The position numbers and the translations under genes were made by a program. From Myxococcales bacterium (GTDB taxonomy: Bacteria > Myxococcota_A > Polyangia > Haliangiales > Haliangiaceae): a stretch of 64,000 nt of DNA. Of this stretch, positions 41,146 to 55,337 are shown in pieces (within the stretch, counting starts at the first letter, position 1; the number at the start of each line of letters is the position of its first letter). The notes beneath the pieces were generated by a model. The model was not told where the DNA came from. It searched no databases and saw nothing but the letters and a program-made list of their open reading frames with translations. The stretch spans positions 77,501 to 141,500 of the forward strand of contig JADJUF010000008.1 of assembly GCA_016717005.1 (NCBI GenBank), written 5' to 3'.

Positions 41146-42182
41146 GCGGCGTCCCCGACGAAGCGGCTGGCCTCACCGCCGGCGCGCGGCACCAGCTGGC
41201 CGATCGCGCGGCCGCGCCAGGGCGCGAGCGCCGCGATCGCGGCGGCGGCCGCGTCGGCCGGGACGACGATGATCATGCCGATGCCGAGGTTGAACGTCCG
41301 GCGCAGCTCGTGGGCGTCGACGCCGGCCGAGGCGATCAGGGTCATGACGCCGGGCACGTCCCAGGTCGCGGGATCGAGCTCGACCGCGAGCGCGTCGTCG
41401 GCGAAGATCCGCGGCGGGTTCTCGGTCAGGCCGCCGCCGGTGATGTGGGCCGCGGCCTTCCACGGGTGGCCGGCCAGGGCCCGGAACGCCGGCGTGTAGA
41501 TGATCGTCGGGGTGAGCAGCGCGTCGGCGACGGTGGCGCCGCCGAGCTCGGGCGGGGTCGCGTCCCAGGCCAGGCCCAGCACCTCGCGCACGACCTTGCG
41601 CGCCAGCGAGTGGCCGTTGGAGTGGAGGCCGCTCGACGGCAACCCGATGACCACGTCGCCGGCGATCAGGGCCTGGGCCCGGGGCCGCAGCTCGCTGCGC
41701 TCGACCACGCCGACGCAGAAGCCGGCCAGATCGTAGTCCTGCTTGGCGTAGAGGCCCGGCAGCTCGGCGGTCTCGCCGCCGACGAGCGCGCACCCGGCCT
41801 GGCGACACCCTTCGGCGATGCCGGTGATGACCCGGGTCGCGACCTCGACGTCGAGCTGGCCGGCCGCGAAGTAATCGAGGAAGAACAGCGGGTCGGCGCC
41901 GGTCACGAGCACGTCGTTGACGCACATCGCGACCAGATCGATGCCGACCGTGTCGTGGCGGTTGGTCGCCATCGCGGTCAGCAGCTTGGTGCCGACGCCG
42001 TCGGTGCCCGAGACCAGCAGCGGCTCGCGCAGCCCGGCCGGGATGCGACACAGCGCCGCGAACCCGCCGATGCCGCCGACGACCTCGGGGCGCATGGTGG
42101 CGCGGGCCAGCGGCCGGATGCGGTCGATCAGCGCGTTGCCGGCGTCGATGTCGACCCCGGCGTCCTTGTAGGTGATCGCCAT
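41142..42182 (-). CDS. purM: Phosphoribosylformylglycinamidine cyclo-ligase (AIR synthetase)
   Basis: 346 aa, standard length. ATP-dependent closure of FGAM to AIR in purine synthesis. The start YKDAGVDIDAGNALIDRI is the family N terminus. SGTDGVGTKL, GIDLVAMCVNDVLVTGADPL (Mg-ATP binding), GGETAELPG, GLPSSGLHSNGHSLAR and HITGGGLTENPPRI follow in order. ATG 42182 precedes the conserved start; no clear ribosome site is visible. First gene of the purM-purN-oxidoreductase unit, transcribed divergently from the glycosyltransferase gene with 112 bp between. Confidence 0.96.
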   Translation of the reverse strand: MAITYKDAGVDIDAGNALIDRIRPLARATMRPEVVGGIGGFAALCRIPAGLREPLLVSGTDGVGTKLLTAMATNRHDTVGIDLVAMCVNDVLVTGADPLFFLDYFAAGQLDVEVATRVITGIAEGCRQAGCALVGGETAELPGLYAKQDYDLAGFCVGVVERSELRPRAQALIAGDVVIGLPSSGLHSNGHSLARKVVREVLGLAWDATPPELGGATVADALLTPTIIYTPAFRALAGHPWKAAAHITGGGLTENPPRIFADDALAVELDPATWDVPGVMTLIASAGVDAHELRRTFNLGIGMIIVVPADAAAAAIAALAPWRGRAIGQLVPRAGGEASRFVGDAA

Positions 42183-42259
42183 CGGTGCGGATGTCGCACA
42201 AAACCGGCGTGCGGGATAGCGGCGATCGGCCAAAGCCACCGGATCGGCAGGTCGACGTT

Positions 42260-42288
42260 TTGACACCGCGGCGCCGGCGTCCCATGAT
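42260..42288 (+). promoter_or_regulatory. Sigma-70-type promoter giving a possible leaderless transcript
   Basis: TTGACA (42260-42265), the full -35 consensus, is followed by a 17-bp spacer and CATGAT (42283-42288), a 4/6 match to the -10. The expected start of transcription, about 7 nt further, coincides with the GTG start codon at 42295. No ribosome-binding site precedes that codon, which agrees with a leaderless mRNA. Confidence 0.5.
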
Positions 42289-42294
42289 CGTCGG

Positions 42295-42954
42295 GTGAGG
42301 CGCGCGCGCACCGACGTCGTCATCCCGGCCCAGGACGCCGAGCGCGAGCTGCCGACGGCGCTCGATCGCGCGGCGCTGCGCGAGGCCCACGCGGTGATCG
42401 TCGTCGATCGCGCGTCGCGGGACGGCACCGCCGGGATCGCGCGCGATCTCGGCGCGGTCGTGCTGCGCGAGCCGTCGGGCGGGTACGGCGCCGCGTGCCT
42501 GCGCGCGCTCGCGCACTTCGGCCAGCAGCCCGAGCCGCCCGAGGTGGTCGCGTTCGTGCCCGCCGACGCCCGGCTCGACGCCGAGCAGCTCGGCCGGTTG
42601 CTCGCGCCGATCGTCAGCGGCGAGGCCGAGCTGACCATCTCCGGCACCGTCGATCCGCGCCTGCGCGACCGCGCGATCGGCCGCCTGATCGACACGGTCT
42701 ACGGCCAGCGCTTCGGGCGGCCGGGGCCGGTCCGCGCCATCCGCTACCCGGCGCTGGTCGCGCTGGGCATGAGCGATCGCGGCGCCGGCTGGGACGTCGA
42801 GATGCTCGTGCGCGCGCTCCGGCTCGGCCTCAACATCGTCGAGGTCGACCTCGGCACCACGATCGTCCCGAGCCGCTCGAGCGGCGTCCGCGCCGCCTGC
42901 GCGGCCGGCGGGCGCACGCTGTTCCACATCCTGCGTCACGCCACCGTGCGATGA
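42295..42954 (+). CDS. Glycosyltransferase family 2-like protein
   Basis: 219 aa, a compact GT-A type sequence. The N terminus reads TDVVIPAQDAERELPTAL, and DRASRDGTAGIARDLGAVVL gives the second nucleotide-binding strand; GGYGAACLRAL is typical of dolichol-phosphate-type GT2. The expected DxD is only present as FVPADARLDAE, and a GWDVEMLVRA segment resembles the acceptor motif. Several catalytic positions are weak, so activity is uncertain. The gene follows a consensus promoter with no leader. Crp/Fnr regulator follows after 19 bp on the same strand. Confidence 0.72.
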   Translation: MRRARTDVVIPAQDAERELPTALDRAALREAHAVIVVDRASRDGTAGIARDLGAVVLREPSGGYGAACLRALAHFGQQPEPPEVVAFVPADARLDAEQLGRLLAPIVSGEAELTISGTVDPRLRDRAIGRLIDTVYGQRFGRPGPVRAIRYPALVALGMSDRGAGWDVEMLVRALRLGLNIVEVDLGTTIVPSRSSGVRAACAAGGRTLFHILRHATVR

Positions 42955-42973
42955 CGCGGACGGGAGAGTCGAC

Positions 42974-43636
42974 GTGTCCGAGAACCTGATCGAGCGCTTC
43001 GCCCGCGACTACGCCCCCGGCTGCGTGCTCTTTCGCGAGGGCGACCCGGGCGACTTCATGTACGTCATCCAGAGCGGCACGGTCGAGATCCGCCGCGGCG
43101 AGCGGGTCCTGGCGGTGCTGCCGCCCGGCGAGTTCCTCGGCGAGATGGCGCTCATCAACGCCCGGCCGCGCTCGGCCACCGCGGTCGTGCGCGAGCCGGC
43201 GCGCCTGCTGGTGATCGAGGCGCGCACGTTCGAGGCGATGCTGCGCGGCCGGGTCGAGATCGCGGTCCGGATGATCCGGACCCTGGCCGGGCGGCTCGAG
43301 CGCGCCAACCAGCAGGTCGAGCTCTTGCTCCTGCCCAACGCCAACCACCGGGTCGTGCAGTGCCTGCGGCAGATGGCCGACGAGCAGTACGCCGCCGCCG
43401 GCGGCGCCCACGACTACGCGGTGCACCTGCCGCTGCGGGTCGACGAGCTGGCCGAGCGCGTGGCGCTGACCACGCGCGAGGTGGCCGAGGTGCTCAACCG
43501 GCTGGCCGCCGCGCAGCTCGTCACGACCGCCCGCGACGCCGGCATCGACGCCGACGGCCTGGTCATCCCCGAGGTCGGGCGCCTGCTCGACTTCCTCGAG
43601 TTCCTCGAGCTGCGCGACCGCTTCCCGAACACCTGA
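42974..43636 (+). CDS. Crp/Fnr-family transcriptional regulator
   Basis: 220 aa from GTG 42974, preceded by GGGAG. The N-terminal cyclic-nucleotide-type beta-barrel has FREGDPGDFMYVIQSGTVEI and the phosphate-cassette region LPPGEFLGEMALINARPRSA, which is close to the PRSA signature of cNMP binders. A long helix (LERANQQVELLLLP) links to a winged helix: HLPLRVDELAERVALTTREV. The DNA-binding domain is complete. It likely senses cAMP or a related ligand, although FNR-type iron-sulphur Cys residues are absent. The glycosyltransferase gene upstream may be co-transcribed. Confidence 0.88.
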   Translation: MSENLIERFARDYAPGCVLFREGDPGDFMYVIQSGTVEIRRGERVLAVLPPGEFLGEMALINARPRSATAVVREPARLLVIEARTFEAMLRGRVEIAVRMIRTLAGRLERANQQVELLLLPNANHRVVQCLRQMADEQYAAAGGAHDYAVHLPLRVDELAERVALTTREVAEVLNRLAAAQLVTTARDAGIDADGLVIPEVGRLLDFLEFLELRDRFPNT

Positions 43637-43658
43637 GCGTCAGCGGGCGCGTGCCTCG

Positions 43659-43728
43659 CGACGGACCTGCGCCCCGCGTGGACGACGGGCCTGGCCTCCC
43701 GACGGACCTGCGCCCGCGTGGACGACGG
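43659..43728. repeat. ~29-bp direct repeat after the Crp gene
   Basis: CGACGGACCTGCGCC(C)CGCGTGGACGACGG occurs at 43659-43688 and 43700-43728, differing by one C. Non-coding, between the convergent Crp and pseudo-receiver genes. Confidence 0.8.
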
Positions 43729-43759
43729 CCGCACGAATCGAGCTGCGGACCGGCGCTGA

Positions 43760-44074
43760 TCAGGCGGCGGCTTCGCCGTCGCGGATCTCGCAGACCTTGC
43801 GGACCAGGCGCTGGAGCTCGTCGTTCTTGCCGTAGACCAGGGTCTCGAGCTCGGGCGCCATCTGCGACAGCTGCTGGGTCAGCGCGGTCGTGCTGGTGCC
43901 GGTCAGGAGCGTCGAGACGACCGCGGCGATGAACGAGCCCTCCCAGATCACTCGCACGGCTTCGGCCGGCGACGACGCCTGCACCACCTTGAACCCCTCG
44001 GCCTCGAGCGCCCGGCCGATCTCTTCCCGCTCGCTCTCGATTTCGTTGATGATCAGGACAGAAGACGCGGACAT
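43760..44074 (-). CDS. Degenerate response-regulator receiver-like protein
   Basis: 104 aa. Start ATG 44074 is chosen over an earlier in-frame GTG because GAGG lies 7 nt before it. The sequence follows the receiver fold: VLIINEIESEREEIGRALEAEGF (first strand and helix), VVQASSPAEAVRVI, and IAAVVSTLLTGTS where the phosphorylated Asp should be. The conserved acidic pair at the end of strand 1 is reduced to Asn-Glu, the phospho-acceptor is Ser, and the terminal Lys lies in YGKNDE. So it would not be phosphorylated normally and may be a pseudo-receiver acting by binding. It is convergent with the Crp gene and divergent from accD. Confidence 0.7.
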   Translation of the reverse strand: MSASSVLIINEIESEREEIGRALEAEGFKVVQASSPAEAVRVIWEGSFIAAVVSTLLTGTSTTALTQQLSQMAPELETLVYGKNDELQRLVRKVCEIRDGEAAA

Positions 44075-44335
44075 CGCAAACCTCACGAAGACGAACCCGA
44101 GCGATCAGTCGACTAGCCCTGGACCTGGAGCCCCAGGTACGGGCGCTGGTTACGTACCAGACTCGAGCGGAAACCGCGAGATGGTTTGCTCCAGAAGCGG
44201 CGTCAAATTGGCCGATGTTGAGCAATGTCGGTGGGTTGCGTGCCGTGCCCGGCGCCTCGCGATCCCGGAGCCCCGGCGCCATGCCGACCCGCCCCGCTTG
44301 CGGTGGGCGGCCGGTTTGGGTATTCACGCGCTCCC

Positions 44336-46499
<2,164 letters not shown>

Positions 46500-46543
46500 C
46501 CGCAAAGTTTGCTCGCGGCGGCTGCGCCTCGTAGGATCCATGC

Positions 46544-47116
46544 ATGGGTCGCACCGCCGCCGCCGTGATCACTGCGCTGTCGCTCCTCGCCGGTCCGGCG
46601 TGGGCCGGGGGCCCGGGCGACGACGGCACCCACCACAAGGAGGGCGAGTACGGCGGCGTGAGCCCGAGCGGGCGGCCGTCGCCCGACGCGAAGACGACCC
46701 GCCCGGCGCCGAAGACGCTCGGCTGGGTCGGGTTCAGGGCCGAGGACGGCGCCGGTGAGGTGTTCTTCCAGGCCGCGCAGCCGTTCACGATCAGCCAGCG
46801 GGTCGAGGGCGGCGAGGTGATCGTCTCGCTCGCGGGGTTGACCCGGCAGGCCCACAACACCCGGCGCCCGCTCGACACCCGGTTCTTCGACGCGCCGGTC
46901 GCGCGCATCAGCGCCAGGACGGTCAAGGCCGCGCGCGCGCGCAAGGGCAAGCCCGGGCACCCGGCCGGCGTCGAGGTCCGGATCGCGTTCAAGTCGGGCG
47001 CGCCGGTGTCCGAGGGCGTGGCGCGCACCGCGACCGAGCCCGACGGCCTCTCCTACGTCTACCTGACCTTCGCCGGGGCCGCGCCGTCGGCGGGCCCCGA
47101 CGACAGCCCCGAGTGA
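46544..47116 (+). CDS. Exported protein with AMIN-like domain
   Basis: 190 aa. A signal peptide (ITALSLLAGPAWA) is followed by a polar linker. The core looks AMIN-like: LGWVGFRAEDGAGEVFFQAA, then FTISQRVEGGEVIVSLAGL and NTRRPLDTRFFDAPVARI, ending with a strand-rich VEVRIAFKSGAP. AMIN domains anchor periplasmic proteins to envelope complexes such as pili secretins or amidases. The assignment rests on pattern only. It follows folC after 44 bp and could be co-transcribed. The 3' end (47116) runs into a duplication of the glyA end. Confidence 0.62.
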   Translation: MGRTAAAVITALSLLAGPAWAGGPGDDGTHHKEGEYGGVSPSGRPSPDAKTTRPAPKTLGWVGFRAEDGAGEVFFQAAQPFTISQRVEGGEVIVSLAGLTRQAHNTRRPLDTRFFDAPVARISARTVKAARARKGKPGHPAGVEVRIAFKSGAPVSEGVARTATEPDGLSYVYLTFAGAAPSAGPDDSPE

Positions 47117-47120
47117 TCGG

Positions 47121-47262
47121 TCACGCCTCGGCGAGGCCGGGGGCCGCGAAGCCGCGGGTCAGCTCGAGCACCTCGCCGCGCACCCGCGCGATCACGCCTC
47201 GGCGAGGCCGGGGGCCGCGAAGCCGCGGGTCAGCTCGAGCACCTCGCCGCGCACCCGCGCGA
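47121..47262. repeat. 71-bp tandem duplication of the glyA 3' end
   Basis: The 71 bp starting TCACGCCTCGGCGAGGCCGG at 47121 recurs from 47192. The second copy is the genuine glyA C terminus with stop; the first lies beyond the stop and repeats the last 23 codons. The copies look identical through the shared ACCCGCGCGA. Because 71 is not a multiple of three, the copy would not extend the protein. Confidence 0.92.
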
Positions 47263-48451
47263 GCGCGGCGTCGTCGGTCGGCGCCTGCGCGACCTGATCG
47301 ATCCACGCGGCGATCTGGGCCATCTCGGCCTCGGCCATGCCGCGGCTGGTGACCGCGGGCGTGCCCAGGCGGATGCCCGACGGATCGAACGGCTTGCGCG
47401 GGTCGAACGGCACGGTGTTGTAGTTGCAGACGATGCCGGCGCGATCGAGCGCCTTCGCCAGCGGCTTGCCGGCGGTGCCCTTGCTGGTGACGTCGACCAG
47501 GACGAGGTGGTTGTCGGTGCCGCCGGTGATCACGGCGAAGCCGCGCTCGACCAGGCCGGCGGCGAGCGCGCGGGCGTTGGCGACGATCTGCGCGGCGTAG
47601 GCGCGGAACCCCGGGGTCGCGGCCTCCTTGAGCGCGACCGCGAGGCCGGCGGTGGTGTGGTTGTGGGGGCCGCCCTGCAGGCCCGGGAACACCGCGCGAT
47701 CGATCGCCTTGGCGTGGCCCTCGCGGCACAGCAGCATGCCGCCGCGCGGGCCGCGCAGGGTCTTGTGGGTCGTCGACGACACGACGTCGGCGTGGGGCAC
47801 CGGGCTCGGGTGGACGCCGGCCGCGACCAGCCCCGCGATGTGGGCGATGTCGGCGACGAAGATCGCGTCGATCTCGCGCGCGATCGCGGCGAAGCCCGCG
47901 AAGTCGATCGTGCGCGGGATCGCGGTGCCGCCAGCGAACAGGAGCCGCGGCCGCTCCTTGAGCGCGAGGGCGCGGACCTCATCGAGGTCGATCCGGTGGG
48001 TGTCGGGCCGCACGCCGTACTGGACCGCGCGGAAGTACGAGCCGGTGATCGACACCGGCCAGCCGTGGGTCAGGTGGCCGCCGGCGGGCAGGCCCAGGCC
48101 CATGATCGTGTCGCCGGGCTTGCAGAACGCGAGGTACACCGCCAGGTTCGCGGGCGAGCCCGAGTAGGGCTGGACGTTGGCGTGCTCCGCGCCGAACAGC
48201 GCCTTGGCGCGATCGAGGCACAGCTGCTCGATCCGATCGATGTGGGCCTGGCCCTCGTAGTACCGCTTGCCGGGGTAGCCCTCGGAGTACTTGTTGGTGA
48301 GCACGCTGCCGGTGGCCGCGAGCACCGCCGCCGACGCGTAGTTCTCCGACGCGATCAGCCGGATCGTGTCGCGCTGGCGCTGCTCCTCGGCGGCGATCAG
48401 GTCGGCGAGCTCGGGATCGGTGGCGCGGACGACATCGGTGGCGTGGGACAT
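47192..48451 (-). CDS. glyA: Serine hydroxymethyltransferase
   Basis: 419 aa, standard length. PLP enzyme converting serine and THF to glycine and 5,10-methylene-THF. YSEGYPGKRYYEGQ, the PLP-lysine loop DVVSSTTHKTLRGPRGG (Lys in about the middle of the protein), and FPGLQGGPHNHTTAG are textbook. The C-terminal FDPSGIRLGTPAVTSRGM is also conserved. ATG 48451 starts the conserved PELADLIAAEEQRQ region. Single gene on the minus strand, upstream of a GNAT gene of the same strand 32 bp away. Confidence 0.97.
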   Translation of the reverse strand: MSHATDVVRATDPELADLIAAEEQRQRDTIRLIASENYASAAVLAATGSVLTNKYSEGYPGKRYYEGQAHIDRIEQLCLDRAKALFGAEHANVQPYSGSPANLAVYLAFCKPGDTIMGLGLPAGGHLTHGWPVSITGSYFRAVQYGVRPDTHRIDLDEVRALALKERPRLLFAGGTAIPRTIDFAGFAAIAREIDAIFVADIAHIAGLVAAGVHPSPVPHADVVSSTTHKTLRGPRGGMLLCREGHAKAIDRAVFPGLQGGPHNHTTAGLAVALKEAATPGFRAYAAQIVANARALAAGLVERGFAVITGGTDNHLVLVDVTSKGTAGKPLAKALDRAGIVCNYNTVPFDPRKPFDPSGIRLGTPAVTSRGMAEAEMAQIAAWIDQVAQAPTDDAALARVRGEVLELTRGFAAPGLAEA

Positions 48452-48483
48452 GGCGGGCGCAATCTACCCGCGGCGGCGGCCGG

Positions 48484-49359
48484 TCACAACGCGAGATCCC
48501 ACAGCTCCTTGCGGGCCCGCTCGACGAACCCGGCTCGGCCGTGCAGCGCCAGCGACGCCGGGTTGTCGCTGGCGACCATGGCCCGGACCTCGGCGACGCC
48601 GGCGCCGGCGGCGATCGCCAGGACGTCGGCGATCATGGCCCGCCCGAGGCCGCGGCCCCGCCACGCCGGATCGACGCCGATCGCCTCGATGACGCCGTGA
48701 TCGGGGGCGGTCGCGCCGATCACGAACCCGACGCAGGCGCCGGCGGCGTCGTGCCAGGCCGAGGTCGCGGCCGACCAGGCGCCGGGGCCATCGAGCAGCT
48801 CCGCGAAGTCGGCGGCGGCCATCGGCGCGGTGTTGGCCAGCGCGGCGAAGGCCTGCTCGTGGAGCGCGTGCGCGGCCGCGCGATCGATCGCGTCGCCGCG
48901 GCGCGGCGTGGCGGCGACCGCCGGGGCTGGCAGCGACGGCGCGGTCGGCCGGGCGAGCTGCACGAAGTCGATCGAGCGGCGGAACCCGCGCGCGACCACC
49001 TCGGCCAGCTTGTGCGGCTCGCAGGTCCGGGTGCTGACCCGCGCGGTCGCGACCCCGGGGCCACGGCCGGCCGCGACCGTCGCGTCGAGGAGCGCCCCGG
49101 CCGCCGGGCCGTCGTCGGCGGCGAGCGGCCACAGGAACAGCCACGGCGCGGCGCGCACGAACCCTCCGACCCCGACGACGCGGCCGCCGCGGGTCGCGAC
49201 CGTGGCGTGGGCGCCGCCGCCGAGCGCCGCGGCGGTGAGCATCGAAGCCGCCTGGGCCGGCGTCCACGCGGGATCGGGATCGAAGCAGCGCGCGCTCAGC
49301 GCGGCGACCGCGTCGGCGTCGTCGGGGGTGAAGGGGCGGAGCGCGAGATCGTCGGGCAC
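48484..49359 (-). CDS. Tandem GNAT acetyltransferase
   Basis: 291 aa with two GNAT-like halves. The N-terminal half (LRPFTPDDADAVAALSARCF) is weak in the acetyl-CoA motif. The C-terminal half has the clear motif A: VIEAIGVDPAWRGRGLGRAM (Q/RxxGxG/A type), then VAEVRAMVASDNPASLALHGRAGF. Such pairs are often one active and one degenerate domain. The acceptor is unknown (amine, peptide N terminus or antibiotic). ATG 49359 starts before the first strand. It lies 66 bp from the trp operon, transcribed divergently. Confidence 0.8.
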   Translation of the reverse strand: MPDDLALRPFTPDDADAVAALSARCFDPDPAWTPAQAASMLTAAALGGGAHATVATRGGRVVGVGGFVRAAPWLFLWPLAADDGPAAGALLDATVAAGRGPGVATARVSTRTCEPHKLAEVVARGFRRSIDFVQLARPTAPSLPAPAVAATPRRGDAIDRAAAHALHEQAFAALANTAPMAAADFAELLDGPGAWSAATSAWHDAAGACVGFVIGATAPDHGVIEAIGVDPAWRGRGLGRAMIADVLAIAAGAGVAEVRAMVASDNPASLALHGRAGFVERARKELWDLAL

Positions 49360-49425
49360 CCCCGCAGTCTACGCTGGGGTCCGCGGCGTGACGGCGGCCC
49401 GCGCTCGGTGTACACAGGTCGGCGC

Positions 49426-50945
49426 ATGTACCATCCGGCGCGGGACGAGTTCGTGCGCGCGGCCGCGACCGCGAACCTGATCCCGGTCTACCGCGAGCTG
49501 TGCGCCGACAGCGACACGCCGGTGTCGGCCTACGCGGCGCTCGGCGGCGGCGCCTACAGCTTCTTGCTCGAGTCGGTGGTCGGCGGCGCGACGTGGGCGG
49601 CGTACTCGTTCGTCGGCGTCGCGCCGCGCGCGGTGCTGACCGTGCGCCGAGGGGATGGCCGCGGGTGACCTGGTTCGACGTCGACGGCGGCGGCCCGCCC
49701 CGGACCGCCGCGTGGGCGGCGGCGGATCCGGCCGAGGCCCTGGCCGAGGTCATGGGCGAGCTGCGGCCGAGCCCGGCGCCGGGGCTGCCGCGGTTCTGGG
49801 GCGGCGCGGTCGGATGGATCGCCTACGACTGCGTGCGCGCGTTCGAGGATCTGCCGGCGCGCCCCAAGCCCGGGCTGAGCGTGCCGACGCTGTGCATGGC
49901 GATCACCGACACGGTCGTCATCTTCGACAACCTGCGCCAGACGCTGAAGGTCGTCGCGACGCCGTACGTGGCCCGGCCCGAGCGCGCCGAGGCGGCCTAC
50001 GATCGGGCGTGCGCGCGCATCGACGCGATCATCGCGACCCTGCGCGGGCCGCGGCCGGCGCTCAAGCCGCTGGCCCCGCTGCCGCCCGACGCCCCGATCC
50101 CCGCGGCGGCCTCGGCCTTCGGCCAGGCCGACTTCGAGGCGGCGATCGACCGCATCAAGGACTACGTCCTGGCCGGCGACGCGTTCCAGGTGGTGCTGTC
50201 GCAGCGGCTCGACGTGGCCCGGGGCGACGTCGATCCGCTCGACGTGTACCGGTCGCTGCGGGTGATCAACCCGTCGCCGTACATGTTCCACCTGAACTAC
50301 CCCGAGGCGGTGGTCACCGGCGCCTCGCCCGAGACGCTGGTGCGCCTCGAGGCCGGGACTGTGTCGCTGCGGCCGATCGCCGGGACCCGCCGCCGCGGCG
50401 CGACCAAGGACGAGGACGCCGCGCTCGCGGCCGAGCTGCGCGCCGACCCCAAGGAGCTGGCCGAGCACCTGATGCTGATCGATCTGGGCCGCAACGACGT
50501 CGGCCGGGTCGCGCGCACCGGCTCGGTCCAGGTCACCGAGCAGATGGTGATCGAGCGGTACTCGCACGTCATGCACCTGGTCAGCCACGTCGAGGGCGAG
50601 CTCGCCGACGGCAAGACCTGGCGCGACGTGCTGCGGGCGGCGTTCCCGGCCGGCACCTTGTCGGGCGCGCCCAAGATCCGGGCGATGGAGATCATCGACG
50701 AGCTCGAGCCGACCGATCGCGGCCTCTACGGCGGCGCGGTCGGCTACGTCAGCTACACCGGCAACCTCGATCTCGCGATCGCGATCCGGACGCTCGTGAC
50801 CACCGGCGCCACGATCCACGTCCAGGCCGGGGCCGGCGTCGTCGCCGACTCGGTCGCGACCGCCGAGTGGGAGGAGACGCTGGCGAAGGCCCGCGCGGTG
50901 CTGCGCGCGGTGGCGATGGCCGGGCAGCCGCCGGAGGGCTCCTGA
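49426..50945 (+). CDS. trpE: Anthranilate synthase component I, frame interrupted once
   Basis: About 506 aa when bridged. Converts chorismate plus ammonia to anthranilate with TrpG. The N-terminal regulatory lobe starts RDEFVRAAATANLIPVYREL and has LLESVVGGATWAAYSFVG, where feedback-inhibiting tryptophan binds. The catalytic lobe has KDYVLAGDAFQVVLSQR, SLRPIAGTRRRG, IDLGRNDVGRVA and GTLSGAPKIRAM. The frame breaks at the GGG of 49663-49665: one extra G would join VLTVRRGDG.R to VTWFDVDG. First gene of trpEGDCFBA; only 66 bp separate it from the divergent GNAT gene, and no leader peptide with Trp codons or attenuator is visible. Confidence 0.93.
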
Positions 50946-50946
50946 G

Positions 50947-52586
<1,640 letters not shown>

Positions 52587-52590
<4 letters not shown>

Positions 52591-53375
52591 GCATCCTGGC
52601 CGAGATCCTCGCGGTCAAGGCGACCGAGGTCGCGGCCGCGCGCGCGGCGCGCTCGCTCGAGGACCTGACCCGCGCGGCCCGGGCGTCGCCGCCGGCGCGC
52701 AGCCTGGCCGCGGCCCTGGCGCGGCCGGCCGGGGGCGCGGTGCGGGCGCTGGCCGAGATCAAGCGGGCGTCGCCGTCGGCCGGGCCGATCCGCGCCGGCG
52801 CCGATCCGGTGGCGATCGCGCGCGGCTACGTCGCCGCTGGCGCCGCGGCGCTGTCGGTCCTGACCGATCGCCAGTTCTTCGACGGCGATCTCGCGTTCCT
52901 GGCGCCGGTCCACGCCGCGGTGGCGGTGCCGCTCCTGCGCAAGGACTTCGTGATCGACCCCTACCAGATCGACGAGGCCCGGGCCGCCGGCGCCGACGCG
53001 GTGCTGCTGATCGTGGCCGCGCTCGACGACGGCGCGCTGCGCGAGCTGGCCGCGTGCGCGCGCGAGCACGGGCTCGACGCGCTGGTCGAGGTCCACGACG
53101 CCGCCGAGGCCGAGCGCGCCCTGGCGCTGGCGCCGCGGCTGCTCGGCGTCAACCACCGCGATCTGACGACGATGACGATCGACATGAGCCTGACCGCGCG
53201 CCTGGCGCCGCAGGTGCCGCCCGGCACCGTGCTGGTCGGCGAGAGCGGCATCCGGATCCGCGCCGACGTGGTCGCCCTGGGCGCGGCCGGCGTCGACGCG
53301 GTGCTGGTGGGCGAGGCGCTGATGCGCGCCCCCGATCCGGGGCGGGCGCTGGCGGCGCTGCTGGAGGACGCATGA
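52587..53375 (+). CDS. trpC: Indole-3-glycerol phosphate synthase
   Basis: 262 aa, monofunctional TIM barrel that closes the indole ring. Conserved blocks in order: AEIKRASPSAGPI (catalytic Lys), YVAAGAAALSVLTDRQFFDG, PLLRKDFVIDPYQIDEARAAGADAVLLI, GVNHRDL (usually GVNNRDL), LVGESGIR and DAVLVGEALMRAPDPG. The His in place of the usual Asn after GVN is a small oddity. GTG start overlaps the trpD stop by four bases; the stop overlaps the trpF start. Confidence 0.95.
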
Positions 53376-54022
53376 CCATCCCGGTGAAGATCTGCGGGGT
53401 CACCCGTATCGACGACGCGGCCTACGCGGTCGGGCGCGGCGCCGCGTTCGTCGGCCTCAACTTCTGGCCGGGCTCGCAGCGCGTGGTCGAGCGCGGCCTG
53501 GCCCGGGCGGCGGCGCGCGCGATCCGCGCCGTCGATCCGCGCGCGCGGGCGGTCGGCGTGTTCGTCGACGCGCCGGTGGCCGAGATCATCGCGACCGCGG
53601 CCGCGGTCGGCCTCGACATCGTGCAGCTCCACGGCGACGAGCCAGCCGCCGACGGCGCCGCGCTCGCGGCCGCGGGCCTGACGGTGTGGAAGGCGATCGC
53701 CGTGGCCGGGCCCGACGATCTCGCGCGGCTGGCGCGGTGGCCGGCCGCGGCCCACGTCCTCGACGCCGCCGGCCCTGGCCGCGGCGGCACGGGCCAGGTC
53801 ATCGACTGGGCGCTCGCGGCCCAGGCGGTCGCCGCCGGCCACACGATCGTCCTCGCCGGCGGCCTGACCTCGGTCAACGTCGCGACCGCGATCGGCGCCG
53901 TCCGGCCGTTCGCCGTCGACGTCGCGTCGGGGGTCGAGCGCGCGCCCGGCGACAAGGACCCGACCAAGGTGCAGCAGTTCATCGACGCCGCGCACCGCTC
54001 GGTCAGCTACCTGCGGCGCTGA
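53372..54022 (+). CDS. trpF: Phosphoribosylanthranilate isomerase
   Basis: 216 aa TIM barrel performing the Amadori rearrangement. Starts PVKICGVTRIDDAAYAVGRG with the catalytic Cys, then VGLNFWPGSQRVV, VQLHGDE, and LAGGLTSVNVATAI with AVDVASGVERAPGDKDPTKV carrying the catalytic Asp. ATG 53372 overlaps the trpC stop (ATGA). It is separated from trpB by 100 bp, the only real gap in the operon, so an internal promoter is possible but not seen. Confidence 0.94.
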   Translation: MTIPVKICGVTRIDDAAYAVGRGAAFVGLNFWPGSQRVVERGLARAAARAIRAVDPRARAVGVFVDAPVAEIIATAAAVGLDIVQLHGDEPAADGAALAAAGLTVWKAIAVAGPDDLARLARWPAAAHVLDAAGPGRGGTGQVIDWALAAQAVAAGHTIVLAGGLTSVNVATAIGAVRPFAVDVASGVERAPGDKDPTKVQQFIDAAHRSVSYLRR

Positions 54023-54122
54023 CGCCCCAGCGCGAGCGGGCCGCTCGGACGTGGCGCCCGGCCGTGCGCTCGTCGGCCCCCGCGGCTGTCGCGCGCGGGC
54101 CTTGGCGGTAGACTCGCGCGCG

Positions 54123-55333
<1,211 letters not shown>

Positions 55334-55337
<4 letters not shown>

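Noticed and set aside
47121..47729. Second glyA-like frame ending at the duplicated segment
   Set aside because: It is an off-frame reading of glyA that meets the duplicated C-terminal codons by chance of the 71-bp duplication.
49360..49425. trp leader peptide and attenuator
   Set aside because: Only 66 bp precede trpE; no Trp-rich leader or terminator hairpin is visible.
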